A stretch of 52,489 nt of DNA. Origin: a virus. The DNA lies in IMG/VR virus record IMGVR_UViG_3300032242_002525, positions 1 through 52,489 of that record; one strand, 5' to 3'. The position numbers and the translations under genes were made by a program. Positions 42,600-49,923 of this stretch are shown one piece after another. The notes under the pieces were generated by a model. It was not told the DNA's origin and did not search any database. It worked only from the letters and a program-made list of their open reading frames with translations. Position 1 is the first letter of the stretch. Each line of letters starts with the position of its first letter.

Positions 42600-43194
42600 C
42601 AAAGAATTAGAAGAATACTTAAAGCAATTAAAAGAATTTGAAGAAGAAATAAATTCTGATAAACCTATTGACGAAGATTTCTTTAAACAAGTTGATACTT
42701 TAATTGGCACAATATCAAAAGATTTAGGTTCAACACAATCAGTTGACACATCAGGTGTGCTTGATGGTACATTAGTTAAAGTTAAAAGATTAAATCCAAA
42801 TGCGGTTATACCACATTATTCAAAAGCTGGTGATGCAGGTATGGATTTAACAATCACAAGTATTGTTGAAAATACATCATTTAGTGTTTCTTATGGATTT
42901 GGTATTGCAATGGAGATTCCACAAAATTTTGTTGGATTAATTTTCCCAAGATCATCGGTTAGAAATCAAGATTTAATATTATCAAATTGTGTTGGCGTAA
43001 TCGATAGCGGTTATAGAGGCGAAATTCAAGCTACATTTAAGAAAACTAATGGTTTAGACTCATTAGCTTATAAAGTAGGTGATAGAGGCGCTCAAATCCT
43101 TATTTTACCTTACCCAACAATATATATGACCGAAGTACCTGAATTATCGAATTCAGAAAGAGGTACAGGCGGGTTTGGAAGTACTGGTTTATAG
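42592..43194 (+). CDS. dut: dUTP diphosphatase (dUTPase) with N-terminal extension
   Basis: Residues about 60-200 carry all five trimeric dUTPase motifs in order: I AGDAGMDLT (79-87), II PRSSVRNQDL (119-128), III GVIDSGYRGEIQ (135-146), IV GDRGAQIL (163-170), and V ERGTGGFGSTG (189-199). The enzyme hydrolyses dUTP, keeping uracil out of phage DNA and feeding dTMP synthesis. The first 58 residues are an acidic helical extension (starting MDNKELEEYLKQLKEFEEEI) not found in typical dUTPases of about 145-150 residues; it may bind a partner. It follows two small genes, with an eight-base overlap to the previous one. Confidence 0.93.
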   Translation: MDNKELEEYLKQLKEFEEEINSDKPIDEDFFKQVDTLIGTISKDLGSTQSVDTSGVLDGTLVKVKRLNPNAVIPHYSKAGDAGMDLTITSIVENTSFSVSYGFGIAMEIPQNFVGLIFPRSSVRNQDLILSNCVGVIDSGYRGEIQATFKKTNGLDSLAYKVGDRGAQILILPYPTIYMTEVPELSNSERGTGGFGSTGL

Positions 43195-43204
43195 ATAAAT
43201 TAAT

Positions 43205-43214
43205 GATATTTATA
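43205..43214 (+). promoter_or_regulatory. Putative late promoter motif (GATATTTATA)
   Basis: GATATTTATA followed by AACAAT, between dUTPase and the PhoH-like gene, 32 bases before the TTG start used here. PhoH is not a virion gene, so this is an exception to the late pattern. Confidence 0.4.
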
Positions 43215-43246
43215 AACAATAAACGGAACAATTAAAACTATCAATT

Positions 43247-43975
43247 TTGGCATATAAAGCAAAAACCAAAAGTCCCCAACCACCCGTATTAGTAGAAGAT
43301 AAGAAGATATCACATAAAGATAGAATTAGACAAATCATCAAACGCCCTAAAGAAAAATTCCTTACAAAGAACCAAGAAGAATATTGGAGAATCCTTGGTG
43401 AAAATCAAATTACATTATGTTTTGGTCCTGCGGGTGTTGGTAAGTCATATATTGCTATGAAGCGTGCTGTAGACCTATTATATGACGATTCTAACAAGTT
43501 TGAGAAGATTATTATAGTTAGACCTGCAGTTGAAGCTGAAGAGAAATTAGGTTCACTTCCTGGGGGTTTAGAAGAAAAATTAGACCCATACATTTATCCA
43601 TCATATTATCTTTTAAATAAGATTATTGGTAAAGAAGCTAGAGAAGAATTAAAAGACCAAGGTTATATTGAAGTTGCTGCTTTGGCATATATGAGAGGTT
43701 GGAACGTAGACAATACAATCCTTGTTTTTGAAGAAGCACAAAATGCTACTCCTGCGCAAATTAAGTTATTGTTAACACGTATTGGTTTTAATTCAAAATT
43801 CTTCTTATCGGGTGACCTTGAACAATCTGACAAATATAGAGACAAAACAAAATCAGGTCTTTATGATGCAAAGAAAAGATTGCAAGATGTTAAAGGAATT
43901 GGCATATTTGAATTTGGTAACCAAGATATTGTGAGAAATCCAATTATTGGTGAAATTTTGAATAGGTACGATTAA
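43247..43975 (+). CDS. phoH: PhoH-like ATPase
   Basis: This 242-residue protein has a P-loop, CFGPAGVGKSYIA (58-70), and Walker B LVFEEAQNATPAQIKLLLTR (159-178), followed by FLSGDLEQSD, the PhoH signature. PhoH proteins are common in marine phages; an RNA helicase/ATPase role under phosphate stress is proposed but unsettled. The best start by reading frame is TTG at 43247; the next Met codons lie too deep. It lies between dUTPase and an unknown gene. A TTG start is unusual here and could instead reflect a missed upstream codon. Confidence 0.9.
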   Translation: MAYKAKTKSPQPPVLVEDKKISHKDRIRQIIKRPKEKFLTKNQEEYWRILGENQITLCFGPAGVGKSYIAMKRAVDLLYDDSNKFEKIIIVRPAVEAEEKLGSLPGGLEEKLDPYIYPSYYLLNKIIGKEAREELKDQGYIEVAALAYMRGWNVDNTILVFEEAQNATPAQIKLLLTRIGFNSKFFLSGDLEQSDKYRDKTKSGLYDAKKRLQDVKGIGIFEFGNQDIVRNPIIGEILNRYD

Positions 43976-44013
43976 CCTTTACTTATTGTTATTCTAAGGT
44001 TATATTTTCCAAT

Positions 44014-44664
44014 ATGGAAATATACATTAGCATTGACGGTGTTTTAAGAAACACTATACAAAAATTTGATTACCATTACCAAGACGCGTATTTAAATTCT
44101 GAAATTGAAGGCGAAGAAACTTTTGAATATAATATTCAAGGTGACGTCCAAAATGATAATTTATTAAATTATTATAAATTTCAATCACAAGAAGAATTTG
44201 AATATTTTACATTCATTGAATATCCTATTGAAATTTTTGGTCATGCTGGATTAAGTTATTCAACTACATTTACTGATTTACATAAAATTATCTTCGATAA
44301 TAAAGAACATAATTTTACACTTATTGGTTTAGATGAATTAGGTAAAGCTAAACCAGCAACATTATTCTTTTTATCAAAAAATGGTTTTTTAGGTAACAAC
44401 ATCAAATTTTCAAGAACAGAAAATATTGATGAGCTATGGAACCAATGTGATATGTGGATTACGGATAATAAAAATATCATCAACGCTTGTCCTGAAAATA
44501 AAATTGCCTACAAATTTAATACCACTTATAATCAATACTTTACTAATAATAAAGAAATATCTAAATTATCTGAAATAACAGAATTATGGTCGAATTCCTT
44601 GGAAAATACTACTACATCGATCTTGACGAAATCACAGACAAATGTAGAACCGGAAACAAAATAA
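44014..44664 (+). CDS. HAD-like protein with altered motif I
   Basis: This 216-residue protein begins MEIYISIDGVLRNTIQKFDY, very like the HAD superfamily DxDGVLR motif I, except that the first Asp (the nucleophile) is Ser6. Further on, NFTLIGLDELGKAKPATLFF and MWITDNKNIINAC could be equivalents of motifs III and IV. Loss of the nucleophile suggests it is not a phosphatase in the usual way, or that the family is only distantly related. Its 3' end (about 79 bases) overlaps out of frame with the next gene. The final 25 residues may be the less reliable part. Confidence 0.6.
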   Translation: MEIYISIDGVLRNTIQKFDYHYQDAYLNSEIEGEETFEYNIQGDVQNDNLLNYYKFQSQEEFEYFTFIEYPIEIFGHAGLSYSTTFTDLHKIIFDNKEHNFTLIGLDELGKAKPATLFFLSKNGFLGNNIKFSRTENIDELWNQCDMWITDNKNIINACPENKIAYKFNTTYNQYFTNNKEISKLSEITELWSNSLENTTTSILTKSQTNVEPETK

Positions 44665-44867
44665 TTGAAGAAGATAGCGAAGACGCGCTTGAAGTAAATA
44701 TTTTCAAATATGAAGTTATTAAAATGTGTCTAGAAACTGTTTTATCTGAAATTCGCGAAGTTGATGAAGAGCTAGGTGCTTTTGGTAATAAAGATACCAC
44801 AATAGCATTTAAATTAGCTTTCAACACACTAATAAAAAACAATATTTTAAAAGAAGAAGATGAATAA
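44586..44867 (+). CDS. Small acidic unknown protein overlapping previous gene
   Basis: This 93-residue protein starts MVEFLGKYYYIDLDEITDKC and contains NIFKYEVIKMCLETVLSEIR and FKLAFNTLIKNNILKEEDE. I recall similar small proteins in phages of marine bacteria, but the function is unknown. Its first 79 bases overlap the HAD-like gene in another frame, and its last eight overlap the next gene. The well-formed N-terminus supports the start. Confidence 0.65.
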   Translation: MVEFLGKYYYIDLDEITDKCRTGNKIIEEDSEDALEVNIFKYEVIKMCLETVLSEIREVDEELGAFGNKDTTIAFKLAFNTLIKNNILKEEDE

Positions 44868-45930
44868 AGAAAACATAGAAAAATTAGAACTTGCATTAGG
44901 TAGAATTTTAAATGACGAAAATGTTATTTATTTTTTAGTCTATGACACAAAAAATAATCCAAGAGCATCTGTTAAATACATTTATGATTTAGCACTTACT
45001 TTAAAAGCAAATGGTAAAAATGCTAAAATTTTAGTTGAGGATAGTACATATACTGGCGTTGAAAGTTGGTTAGGTGATACATATACAACGCTTGAAGTAT
45101 TATCAATTAAAGACGTTAAAATTGACCTTAATTTAGACGATATTATTGTTATCCCAGAGTACTATTCAAATATTTTACAACAAATGTCAAATGTTAGATG
45201 TACTAAAGTAATGTTAATACAACAAAAGGAATATATGTTTGAAACATTACCAATTGGTAGCAGATATAGTGATTATGGTTTTGATAGAATTATCACAACA
45301 ACTAATTCGGCTAAAAAATATATACAAGAATATTTCCCAGAATCACTTGTGTTTATTATACCACCAATCATTAGTGATAATTTTAAACCAATTGAAACAC
45401 CTAGAAAACCTTTGATTGCTATTAGTTGTCGCGATAGAGTTATAAACAAAAAAATTATCTCTGAATTTTATTTGAAATTCCCACAATTAAGATGGATTAC
45501 ATTTAGAGATATGGTACAAACATCATATGATGAATTTGCAACTAATTTAAATGAATGTATTGCATCCGTTTGGGTTGATGATGAGTCTACATTTGGTACA
45601 TTCCCATTAGAATCAATGAAATCTAATGTTCCGGTAATTGGTAAAATTCCAAAAACTGAACCTGATTGGTTATCTGAAAATGGTATGTGGACATACGATG
45701 AAAATAAAATCGTTGAAATATTAGGTACATATGTTTTAGCTTGGTTAGAAGGTGTTGAAATCGGAGATGATGTTAAAGAAAAAATGGTTGAAACTCTTTT
45801 ACCTTATGATACCGAAAAAACAAAAGAAGATATTTCATCAATATTTGCATCAATAAATAATAAAAGGAAAGAATCAATTGAAAAAGCAATTGATAACTTA
45901 AAACAAGAAGTTGAAACTGAAACAGAATAA
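44860..45930 (+). CDS. Glycosyltransferase, GT-B fold (GT4-like)
   Basis: This 356-residue protein has an N-terminal Rossmann-like half (VIYFLVYDTKNNPRASVKYI, a common start of GT4-type enzymes, then NAKILVEDSTYTGVESWLGD) and a C-terminal donor-binding half including KPLIAISCRDRVINKKIISE, then FGTFPLESMKSNVPVIGKIP (about 245-264), where the Glu and following residues match the ExFGxxxxEAM-type nucleotide-sugar site. It ends in a Lys/Glu-rich tail. It overlaps the previous gene by eight bases and precedes a GT-A enzyme by one base, so these two probably act in one pathway. Acceptor unknown. Confidence 0.75.
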   Translation: MNKENIEKLELALGRILNDENVIYFLVYDTKNNPRASVKYIYDLALTLKANGKNAKILVEDSTYTGVESWLGDTYTTLEVLSIKDVKIDLNLDDIIVIPEYYSNILQQMSNVRCTKVMLIQQKEYMFETLPIGSRYSDYGFDRIITTTNSAKKYIQEYFPESLVFIIPPIISDNFKPIETPRKPLIAISCRDRVINKKIISEFYLKFPQLRWITFRDMVQTSYDEFATNLNECIASVWVDDESTFGTFPLESMKSNVPVIGKIPKTEPDWLSENGMWTYDENKIVEILGTYVLAWLEGVEIGDDVKEKMVETLLPYDTEKTKEDISSIFASINNKRKESIEKAIDNLKQEVETETE

Positions 45931-45931
45931 T

Positions 45932-46720
45932 ATGAAAAAAACAACAATTATATTACCAATACATAAATTAGAAGGCATATACGTTGATATGTTCCTAAAT
46001 GCGTTAGCTTCTGTTCAACCTTTTTACGAAGAAGTTAAATTAGTAATAGTTTGCCCTAATGAAGTAAAGTTAATTGTAGAATCAATTGATTTAGGTGAAA
46101 ATAAATTAGAAATTATTTTCCAAATAAATAATGGTCAAACAGATTTTTGTAGCCAAGTAAATTTAGGTATTGATAATACGGATACTGAATGGTTTTCAAT
46201 TTTAGAAATTGACGATGAATACACACCAATTTGGCTTAAGTCAATGAATGAATATGTTAATACATATTCTGATGTGGATGTGTTTTTACCAATCACAAAA
46301 GACGTAACAGATGAAGGTAAATTTTTAAGTTTTGTTAACGAATCAGTTTGGGCATATGGGTTTTCTGAAAACCAAGGATATTTAGATAATGAAGTTTTAT
46401 TAGATTTTCAAAACTACCAAACAAGTGGCGCATTGTATAGAACTGAAGTGATTAAAGAACAAGGTAAGCTAAAGGAAAATATCAAATTAACATTTAGCTA
46501 TGAATTTTTATTAAGACTTACACATAATGGCGTAAAAATTATGACCGTTCCAAAAATTGGTTATCAACATGTTACGTTAAGAGATGATTCATTATTTGCT
46601 TTATATCAAGATGATGAAACACTTAAATTAAGTGAAAAAGAAGTTAAGTTTTGGTTAGAAACCGCAAAGAAAGAATTTTTCTTTAAAAATAAACGAGATA
46701 TTACTTACACCGAAGCATAA
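45932..46720 (+). CDS. Glycosyltransferase, GT-A fold (GT2-like)
   Basis: This 262-residue protein begins MKKTTIILPIHKLEGIYVDM, the GT2 start. The metal/donor motif is EIDDEYTP (92-99), after a QVNLGIDNTDTEWFSI stretch that lines up with the GT2 N.G...A..E. helix. It ends with the acceptor-side region QTSGALYRTEVIKEQGKL and YEFLLRLTHNG. I moved the start from 45911 to ATG 45932, one base after the preceding stop, which matches the family start better. The sigma factor gene begins directly after its stop. Substrates are unknown. Confidence 0.8.
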   Translation: MKKTTIILPIHKLEGIYVDMFLNALASVQPFYEEVKLVIVCPNEVKLIVESIDLGENKLEIIFQINNGQTDFCSQVNLGIDNTDTEWFSILEIDDEYTPIWLKSMNEYVNTYSDVDVFLPITKDVTDEGKFLSFVNESVWAYGFSENQGYLDNEVLLDFQNYQTSGALYRTEVIKEQGKLKENIKLTFSYEFLLRLTHNGVKIMTVPKIGYQHVTLRDDSLFALYQDDETLKLSEKEVKFWLETAKKEFFFKNKRDITYTEA

Positions 46721-47419
46721 ATGCCGAGAAAAAGAACCCAAAAAATTTACTTTGGTGAGGATCAAGAGAAGGCGGTAGTCGACTATCTTAGTAGTTCAGA
46801 CGAAGCAGAAAGAAACAAGATATTCAACGAATATTTACGAGAACCCTTAATCATCATGGTGGAAAGTATTATCCGCCGTTATAAATTGTATAGAAAAGAT
46901 ATGGAATTCGATGAAATTCATACCGATACCATGTCTTTTTTAATTACAAAAATAAACAAATTTGACCCAACGGCTAACCATAAAGCCTATTCTTACTTCG
47001 GTACAATATGTAAGAATTATTTAATGGGTGCAATTCAAAAAGATACGAAAGAACAAAATCGCCAAGTTTCTTATGATGATATATCATCTGATATAGAAGA
47101 AAGAAATGATTTAACATATGTTATTGACGAATTTGTTATTGATTATCGAGATGTTATTATTAAATTAACCATCTCCTTGGAAAACTTTATGGAGGCTGAA
47201 AACTTAACCGAAAATGAACAAAAATTAGGTTATGCTTTATTAGAGATTTTTAGCAATTTTGATACAATCTTCCAGGTTGGTGAAGGTAATAAATTTAACA
47301 AAAACCTCATACTACTCTCATTACGAGAAATGACCTCATTATCAACAAAAGAGATCAGGATATCTTTAAAACGCTTTAAAAAGATGTATGATGGTATTTT
47401 GGCAGGATTTTTAGAATAA
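46721..47419 (+). CDS. 55: RNA polymerase sigma factor (T4 gp55-like late sigma)
   Basis: This 232-residue protein has a sigma region 2-like core: NEYLREPLIIMVESIIRRYK (about residues 42-61), FDEIHTDTMSFLITKINKFD and YSYFGTICKNYLMGAIQKDT (about 67-110). A helical C-terminal part (about 140-232) follows, with SLREMTSLSTKEIRISLKRF at 205-224. This matches T4 gp55, which directs host RNA polymerase to short late promoters without a -35 box. It would read the TATTTAT motif found before virion genes here. It follows the GT-A gene immediately. Confidence 0.8.
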   Translation: MPRKRTQKIYFGEDQEKAVVDYLSSSDEAERNKIFNEYLREPLIIMVESIIRRYKLYRKDMEFDEIHTDTMSFLITKINKFDPTANHKAYSYFGTICKNYLMGAIQKDTKEQNRQVSYDDISSDIEERNDLTYVIDEFVIDYRDVIIKLTISLENFMEAENLTENEQKLGYALLEIFSNFDTIFQVGEGNKFNKNLILLSLREMTSLSTKEIRISLKRFKKMYDGILAGFLE

Positions 47420-47421
47420 AT

Positions 47422-47431
47422 CTATTTATTG
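47422..47431 (+). promoter_or_regulatory. Putative late promoter motif (CTATTTATTG)
   Basis: CTATTTATTG ends two bases before ATG 47434, immediately after the sigma factor stop. Same form as the motifs at 19900 and 26212. Confidence 0.45.
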
Positions 47432-47433
47432 AT

Positions 47434-47811
47434 ATGAGACACCAAAGAAACAACATTAGTTTAGACGTAGAATCTGCTCTAGCTTTAATGCAAGAGATCT
47501 ACAACGATATTGTGGAAAACCGCAATACAGCCTCTATTATCATGAAAAAAATGCTTACTTTCATGAAGGATGCTGAAGACATGAGTACAATTGGTCCGGT
47601 AATTAAGGAACAACAAAAAGTTTTAAACGAACTTACTGAAAAGAAAATTTCATTAGTTAAGTTACAAGGTGCGTTATTAAAACAAACCCAAGGTGCAGGT
47701 GGAAAAGGTATGCCAATGGGTAAATTAGAATTATCTGATGAAGATAGAGAATTATTGGACAAAATGATAAATGATGGTTCCGATAAAAGCAACGCAAGTT
47801 ATTCAATATAA
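47434..47811 (+). CDS. Small helical protein, coiled coil, unknown
   Basis: This 125-residue protein is almost all helix: SLDVESALALMQEIYNDIVE and a long heptad stretch VIKEQQKVLNELTEKKISLV to about residue 80, followed by a Gly/Gln patch and an acidic end. Such small coiled-coil proteins near tail or packaging genes include small terminase subunits and baseplate parts, but I cannot decide. Its last base overlaps the next gene's ATG. It starts right after a late-type motif. Confidence 0.65.
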   Translation: MRHQRNNISLDVESALALMQEIYNDIVENRNTASIIMKKMLTFMKDAEDMSTIGPVIKEQQKVLNELTEKKISLVKLQGALLKQTQGAGGKGMPMGKLELSDEDRELLDKMINDGSDKSNASYSI

Positions 47812-49721
47812 TGGCAGAGAATATCCAAGATACGGTCAATAAGTTAAAGCTTAGGTTAAAATCTTTAAAAGATAGCGAAAAGCTAATTGGTGATTCTTTA
47901 AAAAATAAAATCACTAGTGGCGTTCATATACCATCTAAAGATAATTTAGGTAAAAAATTATCAGCATATGGGAGTAAGTTATCTAAGAAAAATGAAAATA
48001 AGCAAGATGTTTTTAAACATTTAATTGAAGTTGTTGAAATTTTTTTAAAACAACACAAACCAACTACAACAAATCCCAATTCACCAAACAATCATAAAAG
48101 TAGATTGGTGGAATTATCAAAACAAGCTATTAAAAAAACAGTAAAGGATTCTAGACAAATTGTTATGGATTCCGCTGCTGAAATTTTATTTGTTGGTGAT
48201 GGTATTTGTGGAACAGATCAAACATTTAGTTTAGATTCACTTGAGATTAGCCCTAAAGATTTTGATTTTTTAAATATTTTAATGACCGAACCTTCAAGTG
48301 GTACAGGTCAAATTTATTATGAATCAAGTAAGAATACTGGTTATGTTAAAATGAATACTAACCTATTCAATTGCTTTAGTCAAAATGGTATTAAATCTTT
48401 TTACACTAGAAACGATACAAAATTATTTGATTATTCATTTGATTCAAATTCACAAAAATTTCATGTCACAAATTTAGCAGGAATTAGTGGGACAACATTA
48501 TTACGTGATTTTATGACCGGTTATTATTCGTCAATTGAACACGTTGATTTTGAATTAGTTTTAAAAACTGCGATGATGATGACATTAAATGGTGATGGTT
48601 CTGAACCAGTTGGTTTGAATATTGCTATGAATGATTTAAATAGAATATTATCTAAATTATGTGCATTTTGTGGTAATTCCCAAACGGCTGTTAAGAACAT
48701 GAATCAAACAACTAGCACTCAGTTCAATGAAAATGATGAGGATATTGAAGCTTATTTTGATTTTAATGATATTGAAGGGATTGATTTAGATTCTGAATCA
48801 GATAGATTAAATAAGGTATTAAGATTTGCTGATTGTAATAATTTTACAGTACCGGTAAACACAACACACATGGAAGATTTTATATATCTTCCTAAAAACA
48901 TTGATAAAGGAATAAACGATACATTATATAATGCAGCTGTTGATGCTCATAATCAATCAGATAGCTCAATACCATTACAAAATTTTCATATAAATTTATT
49001 AAATTCATTTGTATTAAACTTACCGAAAGCTTTAATTGCAGCAGTATTATCACCAAAATATTTCTTCCCAATTTTAATTGTTTACAAAGCAATTACAAAT
49101 GGGACTAACGTAGTTGTTAATGGCGCTAAAGATTTAATGAGAAAACTTTATAAATTATTTAATGCAATTATTAAAAAATTACTTTGGAAATTTAGAGATT
49201 ATTTTTGGCAATTAGTTAAACCAGATTTAATAGCGTTTTTAATTGGGATTGGTAAAAAAATATTAACAAATAAAATTAAAAGATATTTGGCGATTATTAA
49301 AGGTTTAATTGCGTTGTTAAGTAAAATCATATCAATTGGTATAGCAAGTTGTAAAGGTTTATTTGGAACAATTAATTCATCCATTGATGGTTTATTAAAT
49401 CTTGGTCAAATAGCCGGTACACAAGTTCCGCCAGGGTTTTTATTAAGTATGTCATATCTTTTAGGTGGTGAAAGTGCGGACATTTTAAAAATTCAAATAT
49501 TACAAGACTTACAACAAAGAGGTGTAAATACAGGTGCGATATATGGTAAACAGGTAACTAATTTACAACATTTAGTTAGTTCAACAGCAGAACAATCAAT
49601 AAGTCATAGAGATCAATTTGGGTTTGTATCTGTTGGTAATGAAGGATTCCAAATACCAACACCTTTTGGTAAATTAACTATGCCCGGAGGCATATTAGTA
49701 TCTCATGGTAAAAACTTCTAA
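47811..49721 (+). CDS. Large virion structural protein, hydrophobic C-terminal half
   Basis: This 636-residue protein has a basic helical N-terminus (to about 125), then a mixed region with VMDSAAEILFVGDGICGTDQ and TFSLDSLEISPKDFDFLNIL (about 120-165), and a C-terminal half rich in helical hydrophobic stretches: NFHINLLNSFVLNLPKALIA, KAITNGTNVVV, IKKLLWKFRDYFWQLVKPDL, then LAIIKGLIALLSKIISIGIA. These could act in membrane insertion or hub packing. It ends IPTPFGKLTMPGGILVSHGK. No T4 homolog is evident. Neighbours are a coiled-coil protein and the gp5-like spike, so baseplate or tail tip is most likely. Confidence 0.6.
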   Translation: MAENIQDTVNKLKLRLKSLKDSEKLIGDSLKNKITSGVHIPSKDNLGKKLSAYGSKLSKKNENKQDVFKHLIEVVEIFLKQHKPTTTNPNSPNNHKSRLVELSKQAIKKTVKDSRQIVMDSAAEILFVGDGICGTDQTFSLDSLEISPKDFDFLNILMTEPSSGTGQIYYESSKNTGYVKMNTNLFNCFSQNGIKSFYTRNDTKLFDYSFDSNSQKFHVTNLAGISGTTLLRDFMTGYYSSIEHVDFELVLKTAMMMTLNGDGSEPVGLNIAMNDLNRILSKLCAFCGNSQTAVKNMNQTTSTQFNENDEDIEAYFDFNDIEGIDLDSESDRLNKVLRFADCNNFTVPVNTTHMEDFIYLPKNIDKGINDTLYNAAVDAHNQSDSSIPLQNFHINLLNSFVLNLPKALIAAVLSPKYFFPILIVYKAITNGTNVVVNGAKDLMRKLYKLFNAIIKKLLWKFRDYFWQLVKPDLIAFLIGIGKKILTNKIKRYLAIIKGLIALLSKIISIGIASCKGLFGTINSSIDGLLNLGQIAGTQVPPGFLLSMSYLLGGESADILKIQILQDLQQRGVNTGAIYGKQVTNLQHLVSSTAEQSISHRDQFGFVSVGNEGFQIPTPFGKLTMPGGILVSHGKNF

Positions 49722-49722
49722 T

Positions 49723-49923
49723 ATGGAAAAGAATAAAATATTAGACATAGCAAATGATGTTGAAAATAAATCAAATAAAGATTTATTAAACGTGTTGGGT
49801 GAACTTCATACTGAATACGAAAAAACAAAAGATTTGATAATTAGTTTAACAAGACATTTAGATAGTGTTGAAATCTTGTATAATAAAGTGAATGAAGAAA
49901 TAGGTAAAAGAAATATTAAGTAA
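49723..49923 (+). CDS. Small coiled-coil unknown protein
   Basis: This 66-residue protein starts at ATG 49723 (MEKNKILDIANDVENKSNKD), one base after the preceding stop; an earlier in-frame start at 49705 would overlap the preceding gene needlessly. It is a single helix/coiled coil with ELHTEYEKTKDLIISLTRHL. Its stop overlaps the start of the gp5-like gene by one base. Probably a baseplate assembly partner, by position only. Confidence 0.6.
   Translation: MEKNKILDIANDVENKSNKDLLNVLGELHTEYEKTKDLIISLTRHLDSVEILYNKVNEEIGKRNIK

Noticed and set aside
44612-44896. Minus-strand 94-codon frame over the small unknown and GT start
   Set aside because: Ser-rich antisense shadow across two well-supported plus-strand gene junctions.
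47657-47914. Minus-strand 85-codon frame over 47434 and 47811 genes
   Set aside because: Antisense to two plus-strand genes with overlapping start/stop; no independent support.
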